NCBI GenBank assembly: GCA_965247615.1
Contig: OZ252022.1
Location: 1,426,001 to 1,490,000, forward strand
Reading direction: 5' to 3'
DNA: 64,000 bases
Source of the DNA: G965197715 sp965247615
GTDB taxonomy: Bacteria > Chloroflexota > Dehalococcoidia > Lucifugimonadales > UBA1127
Shown: positions 1-8,943 of the stretch, piece by piece
How positions within the stretch are numbered: the stretch's first letter is position 1
How the letters are laid out: each line of letters starts with the position of its first letter
The notes under the pieces: generated by a model
Databases searched by the model: none
Told to the model about the DNA's origin: nothing
What the model saw: the letters and a program-made list of their open reading frames with translations, nothing else
Program-made: the position numbers and the translations under genes

Positions 1-256
1 GACGACCCGTCGCCTTCGCGTACCCGTGCGCGATCGCGACCGCCGTCTCTTCGTGGCAGCAGAGCAGCATCTCCGGCCCCTGGCCCCGCTTGAAGTTGAC
101 CAGGGAGTCGTGGAGCCCCCGAAAGCTGGCGCCCGGGTTCAGCGCCACGTAGGGGATGTCCAGGGCGCGGAGCATCTCCACAATGACGTCGGAGCCAAAG
201 GCGGCCTCGCTGGGCGGTCCCCCAGTGCGGTTGGCGGCTGTAGTGGTCTGCTGCAT
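1..256 (-). CDS. Thiamine-diphosphate-dependent enzyme, N-terminal part (cut by window edge)
   Basis: The reading frame is open to the window edge, so only about 85 N-terminal residues are seen. They contain FGSDVIVEMLRALDIPYVA, NPGASFRGLHDS and, further on, HEETAVAIAHGYAKATG. This is the Pyr-binding fold of the acetolactate synthase / benzoylformate decarboxylase superfamily, and the HEE region carries the glutamate that activates the cofactor. The ATG at 256 is preceded by AGGAGGAG. It is clearly homologous to the complete enzyme at 15990-17729, so the window holds two paralogues. The substrate is unknown; in this family it would be a 2-keto acid. Confidence 0.85.
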   Translation of the reverse strand, partial: MQQTTTAANRTGGPPSEAAFGSDVIVEMLRALDIPYVALNPGASFRGLHDSLVNFKRGQGPEMLLCCHEETAVAIAHGYAKATGR

Positions 257-711
257 GACACTCTCCTCCTGCTTGGTGAGTCGGATTCGCCTGACACGAA
301 CGGACCGGCGCTTCGCCCCGCCTCCGGGCGTGCTGCGGTGCGTCGCCCGCACCGGGCCCGCGAAGAGGAAGCCCCGGGCGGGGTCCATGCAAGCATATAC
401 CATGCGAGGTCGCTGGCGCGACGGCTTTGTGGGGGGAGGGTTGGGGGGTGGCGGCGGGGGTGGCGTGGGGAGGCAGAGGTCGCCTGTCGAGTTGCCCAGG
501 ACCCTGCGTCTGGGCCGTACTTGACCGGCTCCCTGGGCTTCGGAGGGCGTTTCTGTCCCCGCGCCAGGTGAGATAGCCGCCATCGTTGACACGCCGCCAA
601 CCCCGTCCTATCATCCCCCTAACGCGGGGGCGGTCCCGGAAGGCGCAATTACGCAACTGCCCTGCGCCGGGCGAAGAGAAGCGCCTACGACAACAGCGCC
701 AGAGGCTCAAC
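257..711. other. Intergenic stretch with a REP-like repeat
   Basis: No coding region with family similarity was recognised in this 455-base interval. It separates a leftward gene from a rightward one, so it should hold divergent promoters, but no convincing -35/-10 pair was seen. It includes the GC-rich repeat listed separately at about 407-470. Reading frames that cross it are low-complexity and proline/arginine-rich, as expected for shadow frames in GC-rich DNA. Confidence 0.5.
407..470 (+). repeat. REP-like dispersed repeat, copy 1
   Basis: Begins GGTCGCTGGCGCGACGGC and continues with a G-rich tract (GGGGGGAGGGTTGGGGGG). The first part can fold as GTCGC-TGGC-GCGAC. Related copies occur near 2430, 3694, 3750, 11391, 12843 (tandem array), 14850 (reverse) and 32779, always outside or at the edges of genes. 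Confidence 0.75.
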
Positions 712-1950
712 ATGGACTTCGAGTACCACTACAGCGACGAGCAGCAGCGCTTTCGCGACGAGGTCCGCTCCTGGCTGGACGCCAACGTCCCGCCGGGCCA
801 CGAGATGCCCGTCGACCCCGAGGACCTGGACGAGGAGACCTACCGCTTCTTCCGCTCCGTGCACCAGGAGTTGGGCGCTAGGGGCTGGCTCTACCCCACC
901 TACCCCAGGGAGTACGGCGGCGGCGGCCTCACCCCGGAGCACGAGATGATCCTCCTGGAGGAGCTGGACCGGCGCAAGATCCCTGGCGTCTCCGGCGGCG
1001 GACTCTTCAGCAACAACCTGGTCCTGCCCTCCATCCTGGTCTGGGGCACGGCGGAGCAGAAGGAGCGGTTTCTCCCCGGCCTCCTCACTGGAAAGACGAT
1101 AGCCTTCCAGACCTTCACCGAGCCCAACGCCGGCTCGGACCTTGCGGCCCTCCAGAGCCGCGCCGTTCGTGACGGCGACGACTGGATCATCACCGGCCAG
1201 AAGGTCTTCATCAGCGGCATGGGCGTGCCGGACCTCCTCTACGGCCCCTTCGTCACCGACCCCAACGCCCCTCGGCATCAGAACCTTGGCTACTTCCTTA
1301 TCCCCAACCCCTTGCCCGGCCTGACGGTGGAGAAGATGGCCCTCCTCAACGGCCGCAACCAGCACTTCATCTACTTCGACGAGGTACGCGTTCCCGGCGG
1401 CAATCTCATCGGCAGCGACCACGACGGCTGGCAGGTCGCGCTGACCACCCTGGAGCAGGAGCACGGCGGCAGGGGCCTCGCCTTCTACCGCGACGAAGGC
1501 CTGGCTGAGCTCCAACGCTACGTCCAGGACACGCGGCGCCAGGACCGGCCCATGGGCAGCGATCCCCTTGTGCAGGCGGACGTGGTGCAGTCCTACCTGG
1601 ACAGCCAGGTCCACCGGCTCCTGGAGCTGCGCAACTACTCCATGTACACCGGCCGCACGGAGATGACCTACCACGGCTCCCAGGCGGCCCTGTGGCGCAA
1701 GGAGTTCCGACAGCGCAACGCGGACCGGGAGCGCAGCGTCCTGGGACCCTACGCCCTGCTGGACCGCCGAGACCCGGCGGGCCTCTTCCAAGGCGCCCCC
1801 GAGTTCCGCCAGCGATGGAGTCTCACCCAGGCCCACCCCGGCGGAACCATCGAGATTCAGAAGATCATCGTGGCGCGGCGCCTCGGCGTCAGCCGCACCC
1901 GGGAGAGGGCGGCGCGTACCCCGGCCACCGCCACCGCCCACGGCAGCTAA
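712..1950 (+). CDS. Acyl-CoA dehydrogenase family protein
   Basis: A flavoprotein of 412 residues, expected to oxidise an acyl-CoA at the alpha-beta bond with FAD. The start MDFEYHYSDEQQRFRDE at 712 fits the family N-terminus better than the longer frame from 586; AGAGG lies just upstream. The middle has FTEPNAGSDLAALQSRA, the flavin/substrate-binding motif, followed by WIITGQKVFISG. The C-terminal helical domain ends with GGTIEIQKIIVARRLG, typical of the FadE-like branch. The next gene is a free-standing copy of this C-terminal domain and the one after that is a second acyl-CoA dehydrogenase, so the three probably act on related CoA esters. Acyl chain specificity cannot be read from sequence. 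Confidence 0.9.
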   Translation: MDFEYHYSDEQQRFRDEVRSWLDANVPPGHEMPVDPEDLDEETYRFFRSVHQELGARGWLYPTYPREYGGGGLTPEHEMILLEELDRRKIPGVSGGGLFSNNLVLPSILVWGTAEQKERFLPGLLTGKTIAFQTFTEPNAGSDLAALQSRAVRDGDDWIITGQKVFISGMGVPDLLYGPFVTDPNAPRHQNLGYFLIPNPLPGLTVEKMALLNGRNQHFIYFDEVRVPGGNLIGSDHDGWQVALTTLEQEHGGRGLAFYRDEGLAELQRYVQDTRRQDRPMGSDPLVQADVVQSYLDSQVHRLLELRNYSMYTGRTEMTYHGSQAALWRKEFRQRNADRERSVLGPYALLDRRDPAGLFQGAPEFRQRWSLTQAHPGGTIEIQKIIVARRLGVSRTRERAARTPATATAHGS

Positions 1951-2033
1951 CGCGTCGTCTGCCGGCAGGTCTCTTCCCCTTCACCCGGGGCGGCCGTGCC
2001 TGCCCGTGCGCGCAGCGATGTAACTGAGGGGTA

Positions 2034-2495
2034 ATGCGGCCCACTCCGGTCCCGGAACTGCTCGACTACGCCCGGACGACGCTCCGCCGCGGCGCTCCCC
2101 TGAGCCGCGACCCAGTCCTCCGGGACCTGCTTGTGCGGGCCTTCATCGACGCCCACGTGAACCGGGTCCTGGAGGCCCGCGATTGGCGCATCTACGACAC
2201 GGGCAAGGAGATCACCTACCATTCAAGCCAGACGGCGCTGTGGGCCGCCGAGGCGTCGGTGCGCTTGGCGTCCATCGTTTCCGACGTCTTGGGCCCCTAT
2301 GCCATGCTGGATGCATCCGACCCCCTGTCCCCGATTCAGGGCAGGTTCGCCTCAATCCAGCACAGCAGCATTGCCGCCGGGATCGATACGAGCCGGCACA
2401 GGGAGACCATCGGCGCCGCTCTCGGGTTCGGGTCGCTGCGCGACGGCTTTGTGGGGAGAGGGTTGGGGGGTCACGGGGGGTGGGCGCGGGAGTGA
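2034..2495 (+). pseudogene. Stand-alone C-terminal acyl-CoA dehydrogenase fragment with repeat-encoded tail
   Basis: The 153-residue frame aligns with only the last third of the neighbouring enzyme: AFIDAHVNRVLEARDWRIYD matches its SYLDSQVHRLLELRNYSMYT, YHSSQTALW matches YHGSQAALW, and VLGPYAMLDASDP matches VLGPYALLDRRDP. The catalytic N-terminal and beta domains are missing. The last 22 or so residues (SLRDGFVGRGLGGHGG) are encoded by a REP-like repeat, so the original C-terminus was lost. A free subunit pairing with another dehydrogenase is possible, but a decayed paralogue is more likely. Confidence 0.7.
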
Positions 2496-2512
2496 CAGTT
2501 GTGCAAAGGTTT
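2430..2512 (+). repeat. REP-like dispersed repeat, copy 2, with GCGGGA..TGACRGTT tail
   Basis: GGGTCGCTGCGCGACGGCTT, then a G-rich tract, then GCGGGAGTGACAGTTGTGCA and AAGGTTTCC. The tail matches those near 3847, 18903 and 32840. The repeat supplies the last codons of the acyl-CoA dehydrogenase fragment at 2034-2495. Confidence 0.8.
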
Positions 2513-2556
2513 CCAGTAGACGGGACTCGCAAAACCTCTTCACGTAGGACACAAAC

Positions 2557-3693
2557 ATGGACTTGGCGCTGAACGAGACACAGACCATGATCCGGGAGAT
2601 GGCCGCGGACTTCGTGGGCCGGGAGCTCTCCCCCACGCGCGTCCGGGAGATCGACGAAAGCGACACAGGCTTTGCCCAGGACCTGTGGCGGCAGATGGGT
2701 GAGTTCGGCTGGCCGGGCATGGCTATTCCGGAGGAGTTCGGCGGCACGGGCAACTCCCTCACCGACTTGGGGGTGCTCCACGAGGTGCTGGGCGGCGCCG
2801 CGTGCAGCAGCCCCCTCCTCTCGTCGGGCCTCCTCGGCGCCCAGGCCATTCTGGAAGCCGGCGACCGCCATCAGAAGCAGGCCCTTCTCCCCGCCGTCGC
2901 CCGGGGCGAGCTCATCCTCTCCTTCGCCTTTACGGAGCCCGACTACGGATGGGGCCCCGAGTCTGTGCAACTCAGCGCCGCTACCGCGGATGGCGGCTTC
3001 GCCCTCAACGGCCACAAGCTCTTCGTTGCCGACGCACACGCTGCCGACCAGCTCATCGTCCTAGCCCGCACCTCCACCGGCGGCCCGCCGGAGCAGGGGC
3101 TGTCCATGTTCCTCGTGGACAAGGGGGCTCGCGGCCTGTCCGTGCGGCGCCAGACGGGATGGCTTGGCGACAACCTGTGCCACGTCACTCTGGACAACGT
3201 GGAGCTTCCCGCCTCCGCCTTGCTGGGCGAGGCCGGCCTCGCCTGGGCCCCCGTTGAGCGCACCCTCGACCGGGCCACCGCGGTCCTCTGCGCCTGCATG
3301 CTGGGCGGCGCCCAACAGGCCCTGGACATGGCCGTGGAATACGCCAAGACCCGCGTCGCCTTCGGCGTACCCATCGGGACATTCCAGCGAGTGCAGGACC
3401 GCATCATCGATGCCCTCAACGCTGTGGAGGCCATGCGCTGGACCACCTACGAGGCCCTCTGGAAGCTCGACGAAGGCAGGGAGGACGCGGCCATCGCCGT
3501 CTCCACCGCCAAGGCCGTGGCCAGCGACCAGTTCCCCCGTGCCTGCGACGCCTCCCACCACGTCCACGCCGGCATCGGCACGGACCTCAACTACGGCCTC
3601 ACCCACCACACCAAGCGCGCCCGCACCTTCCAGCACTACCTCGGCGACGCCAACCACCACAGGAAGCGCCTCGCCGGGCTCCTCAACCTGTAG
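2557..3693 (+). CDS. Acyl-CoA dehydrogenase family protein
   Basis: A full-length dehydrogenase of 378 residues: N-terminal helical domain (MDLALNETQTMIREMAADF), middle beta domain with FAFTEPDYGWGPESVQLSA and FALNGHKLFVADA, and a C-terminal helical domain with AVEYAKTRVAFGVPIGTFQ and a HVHAGIGTDLNYGL segment. This is the usual ACAD order and length. It is only distantly related to the gene at 712-1950 and belongs to the shorter FadE-like class often found in heteromeric dehydrogenases. It lies on the same strand as the two preceding dehydrogenase genes. No strong Shine-Dalgarno is seen, only AGGA upstream. Substrate unknown. Confidence 0.9.
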   Translation: MDLALNETQTMIREMAADFVGRELSPTRVREIDESDTGFAQDLWRQMGEFGWPGMAIPEEFGGTGNSLTDLGVLHEVLGGAACSSPLLSSGLLGAQAILEAGDRHQKQALLPAVARGELILSFAFTEPDYGWGPESVQLSAATADGGFALNGHKLFVADAHAADQLIVLARTSTGGPPEQGLSMFLVDKGARGLSVRRQTGWLGDNLCHVTLDNVELPASALLGEAGLAWAPVERTLDRATAVLCACMLGGAQQALDMAVEYAKTRVAFGVPIGTFQRVQDRIIDALNAVEAMRWTTYEALWKLDEGREDAAIAVSTAKAVASDQFPRACDASHHVHAGIGTDLNYGLTHHTKRARTFQHYLGDANHHRKRLAGLLNL

Positions 3694-3876
3694 CGGGTCG
3701 CTGGCGCGACGGCCACGCAGGGGAGGGTTGGGGAGTCGCCGTGGCGGGTTGTTGGCGCGACGGCTTTGTGGGGGGTGAGGGGGATGCGCCGCTCCGCCTC
3801 GCCGCCCTGGATTCCCGCTTTCGCGGGAATGACGGCGAGTGGGTGCGGGAATGACGGTTATGCAGAGGTCTCCCTA
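3694..3876 (+). repeat. Compound intergenic repeat: two REP-like units, 20-bp hairpin and conserved tail
   Basis: Two partial copies of the GGTCGCTGGCGCGACGGC unit (about 3694 and 3748) are followed by ATTCCCGCTTTCGCGGGAAT at 3811-3830, an 8-bp perfect stem with a TTTC loop. Next comes a second GCGGGAATGACGGTTATGCA tail, ending about 3876. The hairpin and tail reappear at 18892-18931. Confidence 0.8.
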
Positions 3877-3914
3877 GCACGAAACATCCGTTCTGTGTTA
3901 GACTGTGCTCCGCC

Positions 3915-6900
3915 ATGCCCCTCTCCCAGTTCCACCCCATCGTTCGCGACTGGTTCCAGGGACGTTTCCAAGCGCCCACTGGCGCCCAGGCCCTGGGCTG
4001 GCCCGCCATCGCCCGGGGCAAGCACACACTCATCGCCGCGCCCACCGGCTCCGGCAAGACCCTGGCCGCCTTTCTCACCTGCCTCGATCGACTGGTCCGG
4101 TCCGGCCTCCAGAGCGCCCTGCCAGACCGCACGGAGGTGGTGTACGTCTCCCCCCTCAAGGCCCTGTCCAACGACATCCATCGCAACCTCTCCGTCCCAC
4201 TGGAGGAGATTTCCGCCCTGGCAGAGCAGCGCGGGACCCCCCCGCCCCCCATCCGTGTCGCCGTTCGCACCGGCGACACCCCGGCCAAAGAGCGCCAATC
4301 CATGGCCAAGCAGCCGCCCCACATCCTCATCACCACCCCAGAGTCCCTGTTCATCCTGCTTACCTCGGAGAGCGGCCGCAGGGCTCTCAAGGGCGTGCGC
4401 ACACTCATTCTGGACGAGATTCACGCCGTCGCCGGCAACAAGCGCGGCGCACACCTGGCCCTCTCCGTTGAGCGGCTGTGCCATCTGGCCGACGGCCCCG
4501 TAACCCGCATCGGCCTGTCCGCCACCCAGAAGCCCATCGAGGACGTGGCCCGCTACCTGGTGGGCGCCAATGCTATTGGCCCGGATGGTGCGCCCGAATG
4601 CCTCATCGTGGACACTGGCCACGCCCGGCGCATGGACCTGGCCCTGGAGCTCCCCGGCGGCGGCGAGCTGGGCCCCATCGCCACCCACGAATACTGGGCC
4701 ACGGTGCTGGACCGCCTCGCCGCCCTGATCACTGAACACGGTACGACCCTTCTCTTCGTCAACACGCGCCGGTTGGTGGAGCGCGTGGCCCATCAGCTCT
4801 CACAGCGCCTCGGCCAGGAGGCCGTCGTAGCCCACCACGGCAGCCTCTCCCGCAAGACCCGCTTCGACGCCGAGCAGCGGCTCAAGACGGGCCAGGTAAA
4901 GGTCTGCGTGGCCACGGCATCCCTGGAGCTGGGCATCGACGTCGGTCTCGTCGACCTCGTCTGCCAGGTGGGCTCACCCCGATCCATCGGGCTGCTGCTC
5001 CAGCGTGTGGGCCGCTCCGGCCACTCCCTGGGCGCCACGCCCAAGGGCCGCCTCTTCCCGCTCACCCGTGACGAGCTCCTGGAGTGCATTGCCCTAGCCC
5101 GCGCTGTTCGCTCCGGCAACCTGGACCGCCTCAGCATCCCGCCCTGGCCCTTGGACGTCCTGGCACAGCAGATGGTGGCCGCCTGCGCCTGTGAGGAATG
5201 GGGCGAAGACGACCTGTATGACCTCTGCCGGCAGACCTACTCATATCGGGACCTCCCCAGAAATCACTACGACCAGGTGGTGGAGATGCTCTCCCAGGGC
5301 GTCGCCCGCAGATGGGGGCGCGGCTCAGCGTTCCTGCACCAGGACGGCGTCCATCACCGCCTCCGCGCCCGGCGCGGCGCCCGTCTGGCGGCCCTCACCA
5401 ACGGCGGCGCTATCCCGGACAACGCCGACTATCAGGTCGTCGCCATGCCGGAGGAGGCCATGGTTGGCGCCGTCAACGAGGACTTTGCCATCGAGAGCAT
5501 GGCCGGCGACGTCTTCCTCCTTGGCAACACCCCCTGGAAGATCCGCCGCGTGGAGAGTGGACGTGTGCTCGTGGAGGACGCCACCGGCATGGCCCCCACT
5601 ATCCCCTTCTGGGTGGGCGAGGCCCCGGGCCGCACCATGGAGCTCTCCGAGGAGGTCTCGGACCTGCGCCGGGAGCTGGACGAACGCCTGGAGGACCCGG
5701 CTGGCGCGGGCCAGTGGCTCCAAGTAGAGGCGTGCATGTCCCCGGCTGCTGCCCAACAGGCCGTTGACTACGTTGCCGAAGGGAAGCGCGTCCTGGGCGC
5801 CGTCCCCACGCGTCAGCGCGTCATCGCCGAGCGCTTCTTCGACGAGGCCGGCGGCACCCAGCTTGTCATCCACTCCCCCTTCGGCGCCCGCATCAACCGC
5901 GCCTGGGGTCTCGCCCTGCGCAAGCGGCTCTGCCGTACCTTCAACTTCGAGCTCCAAGCCGCCGCCACCGACGACGGTATCAACATATCTCTCGGCCCCC
6001 AGCACTCCTTCCCCCTGGAGGACGTCTTCCGCTTCCTCTCCTCCCGAAACGTCGATGACGTGCTCCTCCAGGCCGCCCTGCAGTCGCCCCTCTTCCCCAC
6101 CCGGTGGCGCTGGAATGCCACCCGCTCCCTGTCCCTCCTGCGCCACTCCGGCGGTCGTAAGGTGCCCATGCCCATTCAGCGCATGCGCTCAGACGACCTC
6201 CTGGCCGCCGTCTTTCCGGCGCAGGCCTCCTGTCAGGACAATGCGCCCGCGGGGGAGGATGTCGAGCCGCCTGACCACCCGCTGGTCTTCGAGACCCTGC
6301 GTGACTGCCTCACAGAGGCCATGGACGTGGACGGCCTGCGGGGGCTGCTCGCAAGCATCGAAACCGAGTCGATCGACGTCTACGCCCGCGACACGACCCA
6401 GCCGTCGGTCTTCTCCCATCAGATCCTCAATGCCATGCCCTACGCCTTCCTGGACAACGCACCCCTGGAGGAGCGCCGCTCCCGTGCCGTGGCCCTGCGC
6501 CGCGCCCTGCCTGAGCACCCGGGAGACCTCGGCGCCCTCGACGGCGAGGCCATCGACGCCGCGGCCCGCGACGCCTGGCCCCTCATTCGGGACATCCATG
6601 AACTCCACGACGCCCTCCTTACCCTTGGCGTTCTCCCCGAGGACCAAGCCCACCGCGGCGGCGGCGACCAGGACCAGCTCCGCGCGTGGTTCGAGGCCCT
6701 CGTCGACGGCGCCCGCGCCCTGCGACTCCACCACGCCGATCATTGCGTCTCCTGGGTCGCCGCCGAGAATGCCGGATTGGCCGCGGCCGTCTATCCCACC
6801 GCGCACCTGGAGCCCACCAGCCTTCCCGCCACCTCCGCTGGACCGCTGGCCGAACGCCCCCCGTCCGGCCCTACGCCGGATCGGGACCATCGGGAGCCCC

Positions 6901-8276
6901 AAGCGCCCGACGAAGAGGAGGCGACGCTGGCCCTGGTCAGAGGATGGGTTGAGTCCACCGGCCCATTCACCGCCGCGGAGCTGGCCTCGACCCTGGGACT
7001 GATGCCTCTCAGCCTGGACGCCGCCCTCGCCCGCCTGGAGGGAGAGGGGCTGGTGCTCCGGGGCCGCTTCCGCCCAGGGAGCACCGACGAGGAGTTCTGC
7101 GACCGGCGCATCCTCGCGCGAATCCATCGGACCACTGTGGACCGGCTGCGCCGGGAGATTCAGCCCATCTCGCCCGCCGGCTTCATCCGCTTCCTCTTCC
7201 GCTGGCAGCACGCCGCGCCGTCCGCCCGCCTTCGCGGGGACGGCGGCGTCCTGGAGGCGGTCGAGCAGCTTCAGGGCTTCGAGGCCGCCGCGGGTGCCTG
7301 GGAATCGGATCTGCTCCACCTGCGAGTGGCGGAGTACGACCCGGCCATGCTGGACCGGCTCTGCTTGGGCGGCGAGCTTGTGTGGGGAAGGTTCGCTCGG
7401 CGCCACGCCGGCGGCGACTCCACGCCTGTCCGAAATCCCCTCTCCCGCACCGGACCCCTGAGCCTGGGTCTCCGGGAAGACCTGCCCTGGCTACTGGAGA
7501 AGCCGCCTGAGGACGCCATCGCACTCACTGGAGCGGCTCAGGAGGTCATGGACTTCCTCTCGTCGTGGGGCGCTTCCTTCCTCCCGGACATTGTCGCCGG
7601 GACCGGTCGCCTGCCTGCCGACGTGGAGGACGGCCTGTGGCAGCTTGTGGCTGCGGGCCTCGTCACCGCGGACGGCTTTGGCGCACTGCGGGGCCTCATT
7701 TCCGGCGCAGCCCGGCGGCAGCACACGTCCCGCTTCCGCCCCCGGCCCAGACGAAGGCTCCAGTCCAGCCGCTGGTCCCTTCTCAAGTCGGTGGTCCCGC
7801 ACGATGACGCCGTGGAGGAGCGGGCTGCTCAGCTCTTGCGACGCTACGGTGTGGTCTTCCCGGAGGTGCTTGCCCGCGACGACTTGGCCCCCTCGTGGCG
7901 GTCCCTGCTCCACGTATACCGCAGAGCGGAGGCCCGGGGCGAGGTGCGCGGCGGACGATTCGTCGCCGGGTTCATGGGCGAGCAGTTCGCCCTCCCGGAA
8001 GCTGTAGACGCCCTGCGCGCCGCGGCCAAGGCGCCCCACACCGGCGAGCTGGTCCAGGTGTCCGCCTGCGACCCTCTCAACGTGGCCGGTGTGCTGACCC
8101 CCGGCCCCCGCGTGCCGGCGGTGCCAGGCACACAGGTGATCTTCAAAGACGGCGTACCCGTGGCCTGGCGGCAGGGCCGCCTGGAGCACCCCTATCCCGG
8201 CCCGCTAGCCCCGGCGGCGCCCAAGCCGAACCGGCGCCCGGAACTGGAGCTGGAGCCGGCGCCGCTGCTCCCCTGA
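3915..8276 (+). CDS. lhr: Lhr-family ATP-dependent DNA helicase
   Basis: A very large superfamily-2 helicase of 1453 residues, the length expected of bacterial Lhr. Visible motifs are Walker A APTGSGKT at about 42-49, a DEIH box near 168, GLSATQ (motif III) and QRVGRSGH (motif VI). After the helicase core come the winged-helix and Lhr-specific regions and a long C-terminal extension. Lhr proteins translocate 3' to 5' on single-stranded DNA and unwind RNA:DNA hybrids, with a proposed role in DNA repair. The leader is short with no Shine-Dalgarno, and TTAGACTGT just before the ATG could be a -10 box. Between about residues 955 and 1000 there is a low-complexity proline-rich linker. Confidence 0.93.
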   Translation: MPLSQFHPIVRDWFQGRFQAPTGAQALGWPAIARGKHTLIAAPTGSGKTLAAFLTCLDRLVRSGLQSALPDRTEVVYVSPLKALSNDIHRNLSVPLEEISALAEQRGTPPPPIRVAVRTGDTPAKERQSMAKQPPHILITTPESLFILLTSESGRRALKGVRTLILDEIHAVAGNKRGAHLALSVERLCHLADGPVTRIGLSATQKPIEDVARYLVGANAIGPDGAPECLIVDTGHARRMDLALELPGGGELGPIATHEYWATVLDRLAALITEHGTTLLFVNTRRLVERVAHQLSQRLGQEAVVAHHGSLSRKTRFDAEQRLKTGQVKVCVATASLELGIDVGLVDLVCQVGSPRSIGLLLQRVGRSGHSLGATPKGRLFPLTRDELLECIALARAVRSGNLDRLSIPPWPLDVLAQQMVAACACEEWGEDDLYDLCRQTYSYRDLPRNHYDQVVEMLSQGVARRWGRGSAFLHQDGVHHRLRARRGARLAALTNGGAIPDNADYQVVAMPEEAMVGAVNEDFAIESMAGDVFLLGNTPWKIRRVESGRVLVEDATGMAPTIPFWVGEAPGRTMELSEEVSDLRRELDERLEDPAGAGQWLQVEACMSPAAAQQAVDYVAEGKRVLGAVPTRQRVIAERFFDEAGGTQLVIHSPFGARINRAWGLALRKRLCRTFNFELQAAATDDGINISLGPQHSFPLEDVFRFLSSRNVDDVLLQAALQSPLFPTRWRWNATRSLSLLRHSGGRKVPMPIQRMRSDDLLAAVFPAQASCQDNAPAGEDVEPPDHPLVFETLRDCLTEAMDVDGLRGLLASIETESIDVYARDTTQPSVFSHQILNAMPYAFLDNAPLEERRSRAVALRRALPEHPGDLGALDGEAIDAAARDAWPLIRDIHELHDALLTLGVLPEDQAHRGGGDQDQLRAWFEALVDGARALRLHHADHCVSWVAAENAGLAAAVYPTAHLEPTSLPATSAGPLAERPPSGPTPDRDHREPQAPDEEEATLALVRGWVESTGPFTAAELASTLGLMPLSLDAALARLEGEGLVLRGRFRPGSTDEEFCDRRILARIHRTTVDRLRREIQPISPAGFIRFLFRWQHAAPSARLRGDGGVLEAVEQLQGFEAAAGAWESDLLHLRVAEYDPAMLDRLCLGGELVWGRFARRHAGGDSTPVRNPLSRTGPLSLGLREDLPWLLEKPPEDAIALTGAAQEVMDFLSSWGASFLPDIVAGTGRLPADVEDGLWQLVAAGLVTADGFGALRGLISGAARRQHTSRFRPRPRRRLQSSRWSLLKSVVPHDDAVEERAAQLLRRYGVVFPEVLARDDLAPSWRSLLHVYRRAEARGEVRGGRFVAGFMGEQFALPEAVDALRAAAKAPHTGELVQVSACDPLNVAGVLTPGPRVPAVPGTQVIFKDGVPVAWRQGRLEHPYPGPLAPAAPKPNRRPELELEPAPLLP

Positions 8277-8359
8277 CCCCGCCCCGCGCCTCTCCAGACA
8301 CGCCGCGTTACTGAACGGCGCACGTAGCCTGGATGATGCAAGAGGGACACAGAAAACCC

Positions 8360-8390
8360 GGCCATCCCTCGATTTTCTCCCAGGATGGCC
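8360..8390. terminator. Hairpin between convergent genes
   Basis: GGCCATCC and GGATGGCC form a perfect 8-bp stem around a 15-nt loop containing GATTTTC. It lies between the end of the helicase gene and the end of the opposing zinc-ribbon gene. There is no long T-tract, so a terminator role is inferred. Confidence 0.5.
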
Positions 8391-8407
8391 AGGATCGGGA
8401 CGATTGG

Positions 8408-8427
8408 GCGTAGCGGCGTCGCTACGC
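8408..8427. repeat. Perfect 8-bp hairpin at the 3' end of the zinc-ribbon gene
   Basis: GCGTAGCG-GCGT-CGCTACGC folds perfectly and overlaps the stop codon of the leftward gene at 8422. It may serve as its terminator. Confidence 0.45.
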
Positions 8428-8646
8428 GGAACCGGCCTCGGCGGCGGGTTCGGGACGACGGCGGCGCGGCGGCGCTCTCCGGCGCCCTTCGCCCCGCGGC
8501 GACGACCCGGCAGTGCAGCGGTCGCAGATCCGCTGCGAGGTTGTCTGAAGCAGGCCCGGCAGCCGCACCCGGTTGATGACGCGGTTGCACCGCGAGCACG
8601 TCACCGTGTGCCACACCGACCGCTTGGGGTTCTTCCACGTACTCAT
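8422..8646 (-). CDS. Small zinc-ribbon protein with basic tail
   Basis: Encodes 74 residues starting MSTWKNPKRSVWHTVTCSRC. Two Cys pairs, TCSRCN and ICDRCT, are spaced about 24 residues apart as in a zinc ribbon. The C-terminal third is Arg/Pro-rich (RRRAPPRRRRPEP). The start at 8646 is supported by AAAGGA six bases upstream; a longer frame exists but has no such site. Function unknown; a nucleic-acid-binding role would fit. It converges on the helicase gene. Confidence 0.6.
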   Translation of the reverse strand: MSTWKNPKRSVWHTVTCSRCNRVINRVRLPGLLQTTSQRICDRCTAGSSPRGEGRRRAPPRRRRPEPAAEAGSA

Positions 8647-8943
8647 AGATCCTTTAAATGCCCTTCCCAAGTTGATGTGCCCCTCAGTGTACGCTCTTCA
8701 CCGCGTCCTTGGCTAGAGCATGCCCCGCCCTCCCTATTCCTACCGTTCCTCCTGCGACTGTCGAGTGGCGAGGCAGGCGTCCATCTCGTGGAGGGCTCCC
8801 CACGGAGCTCAAGACAGATACGCCGGACCGATGAGCAAGCATATGATCGCCCGTGTATCCTCCCAAGTCGGGGTTCGTAGTGGGCAAGGCCCCGGAGCCG
8901 CCTTTGGCTGCGCCAACCTGACCGACGCGCTATAATCCCTACC

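Noticed and set aside
586..711. Longer N-terminus for the first acyl-CoA dehydrogenase
   Set aside because: The added 42 residues are Arg/Pro-rich and unlike the family; MDFEYHYSD is the family start.
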